From Candidatus Sericytochromatia bacterium (lineage in GTDB: Bacteria > Cyanobacteriota > Sericytochromatia > S15B-MN24 > JAQBPE01): 64,000 bases of DNA. The translations under genes and the position numbers were made by a program. The stretch is taken from positions 1 to 64,000 of the forward strand of contig JAYKJB010000067.1 of the NCBI GenBank assembly GCA_035285325.1. Reading direction: 5' to 3'. Every line of letters starts with the position of its first letter. Positions within the stretch are counted from its first letter, which is position 1. Positions 1 through 8,452 of this stretch are shown here, piece after piece. The notes beneath the pieces are model-generated. The model saw only the letters and a list, made by a program, of their open reading frames with translations. It made no database searches and was not told where the DNA came from.

Positions 1-33
1 CAGGATGGCGTAATCGATCCAGTGGGCTTGCAC
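1..33 (-). CDS. 5' end of a truncated gene, CvpA-like N-terminus (partial)
   Basis: Reading leftwards, a GTG codon at 33-31 is preceded by GGAG eight bases upstream and opens a frame of eleven codons (VQAHWIDYAIL) that runs off the window edge. The hydrophobic opening with an Ile-Asp-Tyr turn resembles the first residues of CvpA-type membrane proteins, but eleven residues cannot prove a family. The gene diverges from the DoxX-like gene to its right, so the AT-rich stretch between them probably holds both promoters. Confidence 0.35.
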   Translation of the reverse strand, partial: MQAHWIDYAIL

Positions 34-182
34 GAGACAATCTCCAGATGAAGGGCGCAGCGTCATGATGAAGAGAGGGCCACCCACATGGCCAGCGCAC
101 GCTTGTTCGTGTCTGTGCGCCCGACAAGCGTCTTGGGAGGCGCTTCTTGGCGATCAGCTGCGCCATTTGCCCCCCGCTTATA

Positions 183-206
183 TAACCATTGCTTAATTTA
201 TTCTTA
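183..206 (+). promoter_or_regulatory. AT-rich upstream element, copy 1
   Basis: The 13-mer TAACCATTGCTTA at 183-195 is followed after five bases by TTCTTA at 201-206. The same two words with exactly the same spacing occur at 15843-15866, upstream of another gene. In DNA of about 70% GC this is unlikely to be chance. It lies 107 bases before the DoxX-like start and could be a promoter or a regulator site. The rest of the 34-312 gap shows a TATGAT hexamer at 271-276 and nothing else I recognise. Confidence 0.4.
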
Positions 207-312
207 GGCTTTTCTTTCTCTCGGACCCTTTGCTGCCCCCCCCCGTCTCGCCGAGGACCCTGGCTTCAGGTATGATGAAGCTGTCATCATTGTTTCGAGG
301 TTCCTTTTCCCG

Positions 313-762
313 ATGCCCTCTCATAGCCTGACTTCTGCCTCACGCCCGCCGCTGGTCAGCATGGTCGACCTGGGTCTGCTCTGCGTCCGGCTTGGCCTGG
401 CCGCCGTGTTTATGTTTCACGGTGCGCAGAAGCTGTTCGGCTGGTTCGATGGTGCGGGCATGGCCCAGCTGATCGGCGGCTTTGGGCCCGTGCTGGGCTA
501 CCTGATCGCGATCGGGGAGTTTTTCGGCGGGCTCGGTCTGCTGGTCGGATTCCTGAGCCGTTTCTCCGCGGGGAGCCTGGTGGTCATCATGGGCGGGGCG
601 ATCGCCCTGGTCCACGGCCAGAATGGCTTTTCGATGGCCAACAAGGGCTATGAATACAACTTCACCTTGCTGATGATGGCCCTGGCGATTCTGCTGGCGG
701 GACCGGGGCGCCTGGCGCTCACGGAACTGCTGCCGCCCGGCCTGCGCAAGTACCTGACCTGA
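313..762 (+). CDS. DoxX family membrane protein
   Basis: A 149-residue inner-membrane protein with four hydrophobic segments (about 22-42, 58-80, 84-104 and 115-133), the length and layout of the DoxX family. The family signature is visible as FHGAQKLFGWF at 35-45 after the first helix, and a GYEYNF turn precedes the last helix. DoxX-type proteins are linked in other bacteria to thiol/sulfur redox stress and quinone-associated oxidoreduction, but the exact role here is not shown. The ATG at 313 has GAGG about 12 bases upstream; an internal ATG at 361 would remove a polar 16-residue tail and is a possible alternative start. The gene stands alone between a divergent gene to the left and a convergent kinase to the right. 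Confidence 0.85.
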   Translation: MPSHSLTSASRPPLVSMVDLGLLCVRLGLAAVFMFHGAQKLFGWFDGAGMAQLIGGFGPVLGYLIAIGEFFGGLGLLVGFLSRFSAGSLVVIMGGAIALVHGQNGFSMANKGYEYNFTLLMMALAILLAGPGRLALTELLPPGLRKYLT

Positions 763-818
763 ACGCCCGGGTGCGGCTCGCAGGCCTCTGCGAGCTGCTG
801 GGTATCCGGCGGGAGAGG

Positions 819-1853
819 TCAGGCGGGTCGCAGGTCTGGTTGCAGCAGCAGGCCTGACCAGGCTTCCTGTAATTCCTCGCGCGTGGTGACGCTCGTCCCG
901 AAACGGCGCACCACGATGCTGGCGGCCACGTTCGCCATCACGATCGCCTCCTTGAAGCTGGCCCCGGCGGCCAAGGCCAGCGTCAGGGTGCCCACCACCG
1001 TGTCGCCCGCGCCGGTCACGTCGAACACCTCCGAGCGGTTGAAGGCCGGAATGGTCGTCACCGAGCCGTCGGCCTCGAACAGGGCCATGCCGTTGCCGCC
1101 GCGCGTGATCAGCATGCTGCGGGAGGCGGCCGCCGCCAGCAGGTCACGGCCGGCCCGCATCAGGCTGTCGGCATCGGTGATCGGAAAGCCGACCACGTTC
1201 TCGGCTTCGGGTTGATTGGGCGTCAGGATCCAGGAGCCCGGGAAGCGCGCCAGGTCGCCCTGAGAGTCGACCGTGACGATCGTGCCGTGCTGCTCGGCCA
1301 GGGCCAGCACGCCCGCGATCACGCGCGGCGTGAGGACGCCGTTGCCGTAATCCGAAAGCAGCAAGGCATCCAGCTGCGGCAGGCGAGCTTCGATCGCCGC
1401 CAGCAAGGCCGATTCCAGTTCCGGGGTCATCGGGCCCCGTTCCTCGCGGTCGATGCGCACGATCTGCTGCGTCACGCTTTGCTGGGAGGAGGCCGAGATG
1501 CGGGTCTTGGTGGTGGTCGGGCGGGCCGGGTCAACCAGGGTCGCCACCGTGCCGACGCCTCGTCCTTCCAGCACGGCGCGTAACTTCGGCCCCATGGTGT
1601 CGTCGCCGACCAGTCCGGCCATCTGCACCTGGCCGTCGAGGCTCGCGATGTTGGCCGCGGCATTGGCCGCACCTCCGGGATAGACCACGCTCTCCCGGTG
1701 TTTCAGGATCAGGACCGGGGCCTCGCGGGAGATGCGCGCCACCTCGCCGCTGAGGTATTCGTCGGCGAACAGGTCGCCCACCACCATGACCCGCGCGCGT
1801 GGGAAGGCCGAGAGCAAGGCATCGAAGCGGGCGGTGGAAAGGTTGAAAAGCAT
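819..1853 (-). CDS. rfaE1: PfkB-family kinase, RfaE1-like (D-glycero-beta-D-manno-heptose-7-phosphate kinase)
   Basis: A 344-residue ribokinase-fold kinase. The N-terminal VMVVGDLFADEYLSG stretch, GGAANAAANIAS at 60-71 and the PfkB signature DVTGAGDT at 278-285 (catalytic Asp about 284) match the kinase half of HldE/RfaE, which phosphorylates heptose 7-phosphate at C1 on the way to ADP-heptose for lipopolysaccharide. The nucleotidyltransferase half is absent, so this is the split (RfaE1) form and a partner would be elsewhere. The frame remains open to 1976, but the extra 41 residues are Pro/Arg-rich and unlike the family, so I start at the ATG at 1853. A sister PfkB sugar kinase is the main alternative. 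It would supply the surface-polysaccharide cluster a few kilobases away. Confidence 0.82.
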   Translation of the reverse strand: MLFNLSTARFDALLSAFPRARVMVVGDLFADEYLSGEVARISREAPVLILKHRESVVYPGGAANAAANIASLDGQVQMAGLVGDDTMGPKLRAVLEGRGVGTVATLVDPARPTTTKTRISASSQQSVTQQIVRIDREERGPMTPELESALLAAIEARLPQLDALLLSDYGNGVLTPRVIAGVLALAEQHGTIVTVDSQGDLARFPGSWILTPNQPEAENVVGFPITDADSLMRAGRDLLAAAASRSMLITRGGNGMALFEADGSVTTIPAFNRSEVFDVTGAGDTVVGTLTLALAAGASFKEAIVMANVAASIVVRRFGTSVTTREELQEAWSGLLLQPDLRPA

Positions 1854-2135
1854 GACCGGATTCTCGTGGCGAGGCCTCGTCGAGGTCGGCGGGGCAGGGA
1901 ACACCTCCGCACCATAGCAAGGCGCCTTTGGCGCTGGCAAGGGGGTCGTGCGCGTCGGCCACCTCGTCCGGCTCACTTCGGCACTCCGTGCGTTGGCTGG
2001 CCGTGCAGGCCGCTGACTTTAGATGCCTTCCGTGTCACGGGAGCGAATGGCTCGGGTATGAAGCGTCTCGTGGCGGCAAGCGCCCGTCACGTGGCTTCGA
2101 CATGGTATCGGGTTCTGTGCAGAAGGGGCTGTTGG

Positions 2136-2720
2136 ATGTCGCTTTCCCGCGCGTGGCTTCCTAGAGGGCTGTATCGGGGGGGGGCCGCACTGGCCCTGAT
2201 GCTGCTCCTGGCTGGGGGGGTATTGCCCCCTGCTCGGGCGGCTGACCTGCCCACGGCCGCCACCCAACCGACGCCGGAGGTCCCGGCGTTCGACCCCAAC
2301 GCGATGGCGATTCGCGGGCAACAGCTGCAGTTACACCAGGGCCTGGCGCTTGGCACGCTGGGCGCCATGGCGGCCACCGCTGGCCTGGGGTGGTGGCGCG
2401 CGCGTGGTGGCGCCGCCGGCGAATGGCGGGATGTACATCTGGCCATGGCGGGTCTGACCACGGGGCTTTACCTGGCCACCGGCACGCTGGCTTTCACCAC
2501 GCCGCCGCAGACCCTCTACCCGGAAGATAACCCCTGGAGCTCGGCCAATCTTCATCGCAACCTGGCCTGGGTCCACGGCGCCGGGATGCTGACCACCGTG
2601 GGGCTGGGCTTGACCAGCGCGATCGTCGGTGGCGACGTGGTGGCGCGCCATGGGGTAGCGGCCTGGTCGACCCTCAGCCTGATGGCCCTGTCGGCTGGGC
2701 TGGTGGCGTTCGGTCAGTAA
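2136..2720 (+). CDS. Small integral membrane protein of a YceI/cytochrome operon
   Basis: A 194-residue protein with a signal-like N-terminus (hydrophobic segment about 12-35) and then three or four membrane segments. Conserved-looking polar residues include a His in HQG, a His in RDVHLAMAG, and a WVHGAGM segment; paired His in helices would suit a small b-type haem or quinone site, but this is inference. AGAAGGGG ends about seven bases before the ATG at 2136, which fixes the start; the open frame further upstream overlaps the kinase on the other strand and has no protein-like composition. It is followed 17 bases later by a YceI-like gene, then a cytochrome c-like lipoprotein and another membrane protein, all on one strand, suggesting a membrane redox set. 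Confidence 0.7.
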   Translation: MSLSRAWLPRGLYRGGAALALMLLLAGGVLPPARAADLPTAATQPTPEVPAFDPNAMAIRGQQLQLHQGLALGTLGAMAATAGLGWWRARGGAAGEWRDVHLAMAGLTTGLYLATGTLAFTTPPQTLYPEDNPWSSANLHRNLAWVHGAGMLTTVGLGLTSAIVGGDVVARHGVAAWSTLSLMALSAGLVAFGQ

Positions 2721-2737
2721 CCGGAAGGAGCTCGCTC

Positions 2738-3340
2738 GTGTTCAAACGCTCGATGGTTTTGTGTGCCCTGTCGGCCTGGTTGGCCGCAGCGACCAGCGTG
2801 CAGGCGACCAGTCTGGATGCCAGCTATGCCTTCGGGGCGGACAGCACGATCGACTACCACCTGGTGCATCCACTGCATCGGGTCAAGGGCGTCTCACACG
2901 GCCTGAAGGGGCGGATCGTGGTCCTCAAGGACCGTCTGCAGACGCCCATGACCCTGGAGTTGCCGCTGATCAGCTTTCGCAGCGGCAATGCCAACCGGGA
3001 CGGCAACGCGGCAGCCACCCTTGAGGTGCAGAAGTTTCCCCTGGCGACCCTGCTGGTGCAGCGCTTCGAAGAGAAGGAACGCGCGTCGGTGGGCGATGCC
3101 CTGCGCGTGGCCGGCGTCGCCCACGGCCAGCTGAGCTTGCACGGGGTGAGTCTTCCCGTGGCGATTCCGCTCACGGCCCTGGCGCGCCCCGGCGGCGTGA
3201 CGGTGGAGGCCGAATTCGACGTCTCGCTGACGGCGCACGCCATCCCGCGCCCCTCCTTGCTGTTCAATCCGGTGGAGGACAACGTGAAAGTCGTCGTCCA
3301 CGGCGTGGCCCATCCGGCCGCGGCCAACCCGTCACCCTGA
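2738..3340 (+). CDS. YceI-like periplasmic protein
   Basis: A 200-residue protein with a Sec signal peptide (cleavage about VQA-TS, residue 23) followed by a lipocalin-like beta-rich body. The segment with KGVSHGLKG, the DGNAAATLE core and the late VSLTAHAIPRPS strand follow the YceI pattern, in which an extended barrel binds polyisoprenoid lipids. The start is GTG at 2738 with AAGGAG seven bases upstream. It sits between a membrane protein and a c-type cytochrome lipoprotein. YceI genes are commonly next to cytochrome b561-type membrane proteins, and that fits this layout. The ligand is not determined by the sequence. Confidence 0.75.
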   Translation: MFKRSMVLCALSAWLAAATSVQATSLDASYAFGADSTIDYHLVHPLHRVKGVSHGLKGRIVVLKDRLQTPMTLELPLISFRSGNANRDGNAAATLEVQKFPLATLLVQRFEEKERASVGDALRVAGVAHGQLSLHGVSLPVAIPLTALARPGGVTVEAEFDVSLTAHAIPRPSLLFNPVEDNVKVVVHGVAHPAAANPSP

Positions 3341-3360
3341 TCCGAGAAGAGGACTTGCCC

Positions 3361-3813
3361 TTGTTCACCCGCACCTGGCTTCTTTCCGCCGTCGGCCTGT
3401 TGACGCTGTGGGCCTGCACCCCCTCCCCCTCGACGCCTGCCGCGTCTGCTGACAAGCCCGCTGCAGCGCCGGTGGCGACGCCCACGGCACCACCCGCCCA
3501 GGGAGCGGCCCCGGCCACCCCCTCCGCAGCCTCCGGGACGGCCCCGGTGGCGGTCTCGTTCAAGGCGGATGTGGCCCCGGTGCTCAGCCGCTCATGCGCC
3601 GGATGCCACTCGGCTGGTGGCTCCGCTGCCGGCAGCTGGACGGCGTTCGATGCCGCGGGGCAGGCCAGTCACGCGGGGGTCACGGGTCAGCTGGCGCGGG
3701 TGATCAGCAACGTCTCGACCGGTCGCATGCCCAAGGGGGCTGCGCCGAAGCTCTCCCCCGCAGAGGTGGACACGCTCAAGCGTTGGGAAGCCGCCGGCGC
3801 CCCGAACAATTGA
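3361..3813 (+). CDS. Small c-type cytochrome lipoprotein
   Basis: A secreted single-haem cytochrome-like protein of 150 residues. A lipobox (LWAC, Cys about 19) is followed by a Pro/Ala/Thr-rich linker to about residue 62, then a small domain with the haem site CAGCH at 79-83 and a Met in STGRMPKG (about 123) that could be the distal ligand. The C-terminal LSPAEVDTLKRWEAAGAP is the usual closing helix of planctomycete-type or cytochrome-C_PPC-like domains. Two TTG codons are candidates; GAGAAGAGG ends eight bases before the one at 3361 and only two before that at 3355, so I choose 3361. It likely carries electrons between the neighbouring membrane proteins and a periplasmic partner. Confidence 0.78.
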   Translation: MFTRTWLLSAVGLLTLWACTPSPSTPAASADKPAAAPVATPTAPPAQGAAPATPSAASGTAPVAVSFKADVAPVLSRSCAGCHSAGGSAAGSWTAFDAAGQASHAGVTGQLARVISNVSTGRMPKGAAPKLSPAEVDTLKRWEAAGAPNN

Positions 3814-3820
3814 GCGCATC

Positions 3821-4222
3821 GTGATGAGGTCACGCGGTCTGGCGATCGCCGGCTGGACGGCGGCCCTGCTGGCGGCCGGGCTGCACGGCGTCAGCCTGTC
3901 TCGCCGCATGCCGCTGGATGGGCTCCAGCTGGGCCTGCTCGCGCTGGCGTTCGCGCTGACGGCGCTGGCTTTTGTCGGGCTGGTGCTGGCCTTGCAGCGC
4001 GAGGTGCTGGCGGGCGAGGCCCTGAGCGTGGCGATCGGCGATCGCCTGCCGCGCTGGGGCCGCTGGCTGCTCGGGCTGGGCTTCGTCTACGTGGCGCTGC
4101 ACCTGCTGGATGGCGTGCGCGGCAGTGGCGAGGGCTTCTCGTTCGACCGCACCTTCACGGCCGTGCTGGCCTGGCAGGCCCTGGCCACGGCGCTCTTCCA
4201 CACCGGCGTGCGGGGTCGCTAG
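3821..4222 (+). CDS. Four-helix membrane protein, unknown function
   Basis: A 133-residue protein with four hydrophobic segments (about 7-25, 34-57, 77-93 and 108-126) and no recognised domain. Two His residues, LHGVS near the first helix and LHLLDG in the third, are compatible with haem or metal ligation, but nothing proves it. GTG at 3821 and ATG at 3824 are both possible starts, eight to eleven bases after the cytochrome stop, so it is probably cotranscribed with the upstream redox genes. Its TAG stop lies within the four bases CTAG shared with the stop of the convergent glycosyltransferase gene. Confidence 0.65.
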   Translation: MMRSRGLAIAGWTAALLAAGLHGVSLSRRMPLDGLQLGLLALAFALTALAFVGLVLALQREVLAGEALSVAIGDRLPRWGRWLLGLGFVYVALHLLDGVRGSGEGFSFDRTFTAVLAWQALATALFHTGVRGR

Positions 4223-5424
4223 CGCGCGCTCCAGAGGTACTTGCCCATCCGCAGCGGCAGGCTCCAGGCGCGCGGCAGGCGGTCGAGGCGCTGCTGCAGC
4301 GCCTGCCGCAGGCGCAGCCCGGGCGCGGCCGCCAGTCGCTCTCGTTCGGCCTCGGCATAGGCTTGCCAGGCCTGGTCCGACCATTCGGTCAGTGCCGCGC
4401 GATCCGGGCTCGGCTGGTGCGCCAGCCGGCTGAACAGCCCCTGCCAGAAGGTCTGCGAGGCCTCGGGCCAATCCGGCCAGCGCGCGGCCGTTTCCAGCGC
4501 CCCCTGTTGCAGGCGGCCCAGCAGGGCGGGGTCTTCCTGCAGGCGCCGCACGGCGGCCACCACGCCCGCCTCGTCGTGGCAGGGCAGCACCAGGGCGTTG
4601 TGCTCGGGCACGATGTATTCCTCGTGGCCGGTCACCTGGTAGACGACGGCCGTGCCGCCGCAGTGGAACATCTCCAGCGGCGGGCCGAACATGCCCTCCA
4701 CCAGGCTCAGTTTCACGAGCACGTCGCAGGCCCGGTAAATGGGCGCGACCGCCGCGATCGGCACGCGCGAAAACAGGCGCGCCACGCCCGGGAAGGCGGG
4801 CAGGTCGCTGGCGGTGAGCAGCCAGGTTTCCGCGACCCTGGCCTGGCGCATGAGCGCCAGCGTGCGCCCGACGTTCTTGAAGGGCACGCCGAAGGGGCCT
4901 TCCACCAGCACGCGCAGCCGGCCGGGCGGCAGGCGCGGCGCGGCGCTCGGCCCCTCGGGCCGGTACAGGTCCTTGCGCACCCCGTTCGGCGCCAGGGCCA
5001 GCGGCTGGTTGTGCTGCCTGGCCAGGTGGGCTTGGATCCAGCTGGCTTCGGTGATGCCGGGCAGGCCCCAGTCGTAAGTGGCCTCCACCAGCCGGCGCAG
5101 CGGCCGCTCCTCCGGGGGGTAGAAGCGCGACTCGATCGACTGGACGAAATAGGCATAGCGCTTGGCCGGGATGCGATGCAGCTCCAGCGCGGTCTTCCAC
5201 CAGGTGGCGATCGCCAGGTCGAACTGGGTCTCGGCCAGCGCCGCGAGCGGGAACAGCGGCAATTGCCGCAAGGCCGGGTGCCAGTCGCGCATGGCCGGCG
5301 TGTAGGGCAGCAGCGCCACCAGCGTCACGCTGTGGCCCTCCGCCACGGCGGCCAGCGCGTGCTGCAGGATCACGTAGGTGCCGCCACTGATATCGATGGA
5401 GCCGATGAAAAAGGCGATCCTCAC
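4219..5424 (-). CDS. GT-B glycosyltransferase (family 4 type)
   Basis: A 401-residue cytoplasmic glycosyltransferase and last gene of the wzm-wzt operon. The N-terminal FFIGSIDISGGTYVILQ loop is the acceptor-side Rossmann start; the C-terminal half shows KNVGRTL at 183-189 and the donor-site E-x7-E motif with Glu243 and Glu251 (SLVEGMFGPPLEMF), as in retaining GT4 enzymes that use nucleotide sugars. The start ATG overlaps the stop of the HAD-type gene by four bases (ATGA), implying translational coupling. Its product presumably adds a sugar to the exported polysaccharide. Which sugar cannot be read from the sequence. The last 50 residues are Arg-rich and may associate with the membrane. Confidence 0.86.
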   Translation of the reverse strand: MRIAFFIGSIDISGGTYVILQHALAAVAEGHSVTLVALLPYTPAMRDWHPALRQLPLFPLAALAETQFDLAIATWWKTALELHRIPAKRYAYFVQSIESRFYPPEERPLRRLVEATYDWGLPGITEASWIQAHLARQHNQPLALAPNGVRKDLYRPEGPSAAPRLPPGRLRVLVEGPFGVPFKNVGRTLALMRQARVAETWLLTASDLPAFPGVARLFSRVPIAAVAPIYRACDVLVKLSLVEGMFGPPLEMFHCGGTAVVYQVTGHEEYIVPEHNALVLPCHDEAGVVAAVRRLQEDPALLGRLQQGALETAARWPDWPEASQTFWQGLFSRLAHQPSPDRAALTEWSDQAWQAYAEAERERLAAAPGLRLRQALQQRLDRLPRAWSLPLRMGKYLWSAR

Positions 5425-7460
5425 CGGCGCAGGACCTCCGGGCGCAGGCGGTACCAGCGATAGAGGGTTGCCAGCCAGGCCCCGCCGCGCTCCCGACAGC
5501 GCAGCCAGGGCCAGAAGCCCAGCTCGCCGCGGGGGCGTGTCCGCAGCAGCTGCCAGGCGAATCGCGCTTGCGCGAGCAGCGTGTGGCCCGTTTCGCCCTG
5601 ATCGAAATGGCTCCGTTCGAAGACGCCGAAATTTTCGAGGTGAAAGATCGTCTGGAACCAGTGACGCTCCGCGGGCGTGGCCGCAAACACCATGCGGGCG
5701 TGGTGGCGCGTGGTTTCGGCGTACAACCAGTCCGGGGCGTAGATCTGGCGTTGCAGGTCCTCGTCCAGCCGGTTGAAACGGCTCACGAGCTGCGCTTGCA
5801 GGGGGGCTACCCGTTGCTGGTACAGTGCGGCCTCCTCGAAGGGGCTGCGCCGCACCAGGCCACGACCGTCCTCGCCCCGCGCGTAGCCGCTGGCTGCACC
5901 GTGATCGGCGCCGAGCGCCACCTCGAAGAGGGCACGATTCTCATTGAACACGGCCGCTTGGGGCGCGCTCCCCTGGTTCAGATCGAACAGCAAGCCGTGC
6001 TTCTCGTTGCCCGGGCCGGCCGCGCCCGGGGCCACCAGGCCGAGGTAGTAGCCCGTGACCTGGCGGAAACCCAGCTCGGGTGCCTGGGCCAGGAAGCGGC
6101 TCAGATGATCCTGGATCGTGCCCTTCCAGCCGACGTCCACCAGCACCAGCCGCTCGTCGGCTTGCTGCCGGGCAAAGCCGGCCAGGTAGGCGCTCAGGCC
6201 GGCCTGGCTGGCTGCCCGGGCCCGGGCATAGGCCGCCTGGAAGGCCGGCAGCGCCCGCAGGCGCGCCCAGGCCTCGCTGCTGGGGAAATCCGCCTCGCGC
6301 CGCGTCCAGTCCAGGCCTGGCGGGTCGCCCCAGTCGGGCCATTCCGCCTCCAGCCCCAGGCTCTGCAGAAATTCCAGCGGGGAGATGCGGCGATACTGGC
6401 GGAACAGGGTCTCGAAGGTCTCGTGTTCGAGCGGCCCGAGCGAGGGCAGGAAGGTGGCGCGCCGCGAGGCCTCCAGGTAGTGGCTGCGGATCGCGAAGGG
6501 CGCCTGCGGGTAACGGCGGGCCTGATAGGCGTCGAACAGGCGCTTGAGCAGCTGCCCCTCGCGTGCCAGAAAGAAGACGTCCCGCACGCCGTCGCGCAGC
6601 AAGCGGTCCGCGAGCGCCTCGGTGAAGCAGAACAGCGACAGGGCCAGTTCCGGGAAGACCGAGCCCTCGGTCGGGGCCAGCGCCTCGGCGATCAGGGCGG
6701 CACCGGCGCGCGGGGCCCGCGCGGCCCGGGACCAGGCGGCGTAGTCGGCCTGGCGCGCGCGCCGATCCAGATGCACGGCCTGCAGGCCGTGGGCGCGGGC
6801 GTTCTCGAAATCGGCCTCGGCGTTGTCGCCCACCATCACCAGCTGCGCCGGGGGGGCTTGCAAGGCCGCGATCACCCCCGGCCACTGGCGTCCGCTGCGC
6901 TTGGTCAAGCCGGTATCGGCGGAGACGATGACGTGGTGGAAATGCCGCTCGAGGTCGTGGAAGCCCAGCAGCTGCCGCAGCCAGGGGGCCGGCATGTAAA
7001 AGTCGCTGACCAGGCAGCAGGGCAGCCCTTCCTGGCGGGCCTGCTGCAGCAGCGCCAGGCCTTCCGGGTCGGGGATGGTCAGGGCGCACTCCGTCGTCAC
7101 TTCCAGCGCCTCGCCCCAGGCCAGAAACTGCGCCTGCGACACGCCGGCCCCCGGCGGCAGGGCCTCCCAGAGCGCCCGCAGCGCCTCCGGCAGGCTGAAC
7201 TCCAAGTCGAGCCCGCGTGCCTGGTTGGCCTCGCACAGCCGGCGCTCCAGCGCGGCGCGCCGGGCATAGAGGGCCCCCCCATCGAGGCCCAGCGGCAGGA
7301 TCCGGCTCAACCGCTCGCACACGAGCCGCTTCACGTCCTCCGGATGGACCCGGCGCGCCAGCAGCGTGTCGAACAGGTCCAGGCAGAGCCACTCCGGGCG
7401 CGCCTCGGGCAGCTGGGTCGCCAGGGGCTGCCCTGCTGGCTGGTCGGCCGACCGGTTCAC
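5421..7460 (-). CDS. HAD-superfamily protein with long C-terminal domain, polysaccharide cluster
   Basis: A 679-residue protein. Residues 24-240 form a HAD fold: motif I LDLFDT with Asp28 and Asp31, motif II Ser152 in VSDFYMP, motif III Lys187 in TGLTKRSG and motif IV MVGDNAEAD with Asp212 and Asp217, so the phosphate-handling site is complete. The following 430 residues (VFFLAREGQLLKRLFDAY, LVLVDVGWKGTIQ) match the large HAD-type proteins often seen in O-antigen and capsule clusters, whose chemistry is poorly known. It overlaps both neighbours by four bases (ATGA at both ends), so it is coupled to the methyltransferase and the glycosyltransferase. A role in removing or transferring a phosphate on the glycan is plausible but inferred. 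Confidence 0.78.
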   Translation of the reverse strand: MNRSADQPAGQPLATQLPEARPEWLCLDLFDTLLARRVHPEDVKRLVCERLSRILPLGLDGGALYARRAALERRLCEANQARGLDLEFSLPEALRALWEALPPGAGVSQAQFLAWGEALEVTTECALTIPDPEGLALLQQARQEGLPCCLVSDFYMPAPWLRQLLGFHDLERHFHHVIVSADTGLTKRSGRQWPGVIAALQAPPAQLVMVGDNAEADFENARAHGLQAVHLDRRARQADYAAWSRAARAPRAGAALIAEALAPTEGSVFPELALSLFCFTEALADRLLRDGVRDVFFLAREGQLLKRLFDAYQARRYPQAPFAIRSHYLEASRRATFLPSLGPLEHETFETLFRQYRRISPLEFLQSLGLEAEWPDWGDPPGLDWTRREADFPSSEAWARLRALPAFQAAYARARAASQAGLSAYLAGFARQQADERLVLVDVGWKGTIQDHLSRFLAQAPELGFRQVTGYYLGLVAPGAAGPGNEKHGLLFDLNQGSAPQAAVFNENRALFEVALGADHGAASGYARGEDGRGLVRRSPFEEAALYQQRVAPLQAQLVSRFNRLDEDLQRQIYAPDWLYAETTRHHARMVFAATPAERHWFQTIFHLENFGVFERSHFDQGETGHTLLAQARFAWQLLRTRPRGELGFWPWLRCRERGGAWLATLYRWYRLRPEVLRR

Positions 7461-8452
7461 GCGTGCCCCCCCGGGGAAGGCCCCAGGCGCCGCGCAGCCA
7501 GGGCCGCGTCGCGCTCCTGGATCAGGGCCTCCAGCTGCTGCATGATGGCCCAGCGTTCCTCCAGCAGGCGTGCCTGGCTGGCGATCGCCCCGTCGCGGTC
7601 CTGGATCATGGCCTCCATCCGCTGCATGACCCCCCAGCGCTCCTCCAGCAGGCGCGCCTGGGAGGCGATCGCCGCGTCGCGGTCCTGGATCATGGCCTCC
7701 ATCCGCTGCATGATCCCCCAGCGCGCCTCCAGCTGGTGTGCCTGATCCTGCACCTGCCGGCCCAGCAGGGCGGCCTCGGCCTGATGCCGGTAGTATTCGA
7801 GCCAGTCGGCAGCGCCGGTTTGGATGAAGTCGCGCAGCCGGCGATCGCCCTTGGGGAACAGCAGCCCGAGCCCGTAGCTGTGCTGTAGAAATTCCAGATG
7901 CGGATGCTGCGCGCGCAGCTCGGCCCAGTAGCGGGCCGAGCCGTAGCCGCAGTCGGGCGCCACGTCGTGGAACAGGATCACCCCGTCCGGCGCGAGGGCG
8001 TCGCGCCAGGCCTCGTCATCCGCCCGCGTGGCCGCGTAGTCGTGGCACCCATCCAGATGCAGCAGGTCCACACTGCCGGGCGGCACGCCGGCCCGAGCCG
8101 CGGCGAAGCTTTCGCGGCGTAGCTGCAGCGACAGGTCGGCAAAGTGAGCCTGGCGGGTGCGTTCGACCAGCGCGAAAACGGACGCGTCGTAGGGGCCCGT
8201 GTGGGCATCGCCAGCCCAGGTGTCGACGGCCGTGATCGCCAGGTCGAGGCGGTGGTCCTTGGCGGCCTGGGCGAAGGTGAACAGCGAGCAGCCGTAATGG
8301 CTGCCCAGTTCCACCAGCGTGCGCGGGCGCATCCAGACGACCCAGTCGTACACGAAGGCGCGATGGCCGGCCCAGGGCGAGACGGCCAGCATGGGGTTGA
8401 GCTGGTCGGCCTCGAAGCAGGCGGCGTGGCAGCGCCAGGGACGTTCGCTCAT
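7457..8452 (-). CDS. SAM-dependent methyltransferase with heptad-repeat coiled-coil tail
   Basis: A 331-residue protein in two parts. Residues 1 to about 215 are a class I methyltransferase of the Methyltransf_24 kind: LVELGSHYGCSL (46-57) is the SAM-binding glycine loop, VDLLHLDGCHDYA (128-140) the acidic strand and ILFHDVAPD the next strand. Residues 244-327 are a coiled coil built from two near-identical 28-residue units (244-271, 272-299) and a diverged third; 28 residues is exactly four heptads. It lies between wzt and a HAD gene with four-base overlaps on both sides. In E. coli O9a the chain-terminating methyltransferase WbdD ends in a coiled coil that sets polymer length; this architecture is reminiscent, but the kinase domain of WbdD is missing. 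Confidence 0.82.
   Translation of the reverse strand: MSERPWRCHAACFEADQLNPMLAVSPWAGHRAFVYDWVVWMRPRTLVELGSHYGCSLFTFAQAAKDHRLDLAITAVDTWAGDAHTGPYDASVFALVERTRQAHFADLSLQLRRESFAAARAGVPPGSVDLLHLDGCHDYAATRADDEAWRDALAPDGVILFHDVAPDCGYGSARYWAELRAQHPHLEFLQHSYGLGLLFPKGDRRLRDFIQTGAADWLEYYRHQAEAALLGRQVQDQAHQLEARWGIMQRMEAMIQDRDAAIASQARLLEERWGVMQRMEAMIQDRDGAIASQARLLEERWAIMQQLEALIQERDAALAARRLGPSPGGHA
7472..7723 (-). repeat. 84-bp in-frame tandem repeat in the methyltransferase tail
   Basis: Two nearly identical 84-base units (7723-7640 and 7639-7556) and a third, more diverged unit (from 7555) encode the heptad repeats. Each of the first two units contains one GCGATCGC octamer (7665 and 7581). Direct repeats of this size can expand or contract by slippage or recombination, which would add or remove four heptads without shifting the frame. 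Confidence 0.85.

Noticed and set aside
5568-7745. 725-codon plus-strand open frame opposite the HAD and methyltransferase genes
   Set aside because: It is antisense to two genes with intact motifs and has the Arg/Gly/Gln/His-rich composition expected of a shadow frame in high-GC DNA.
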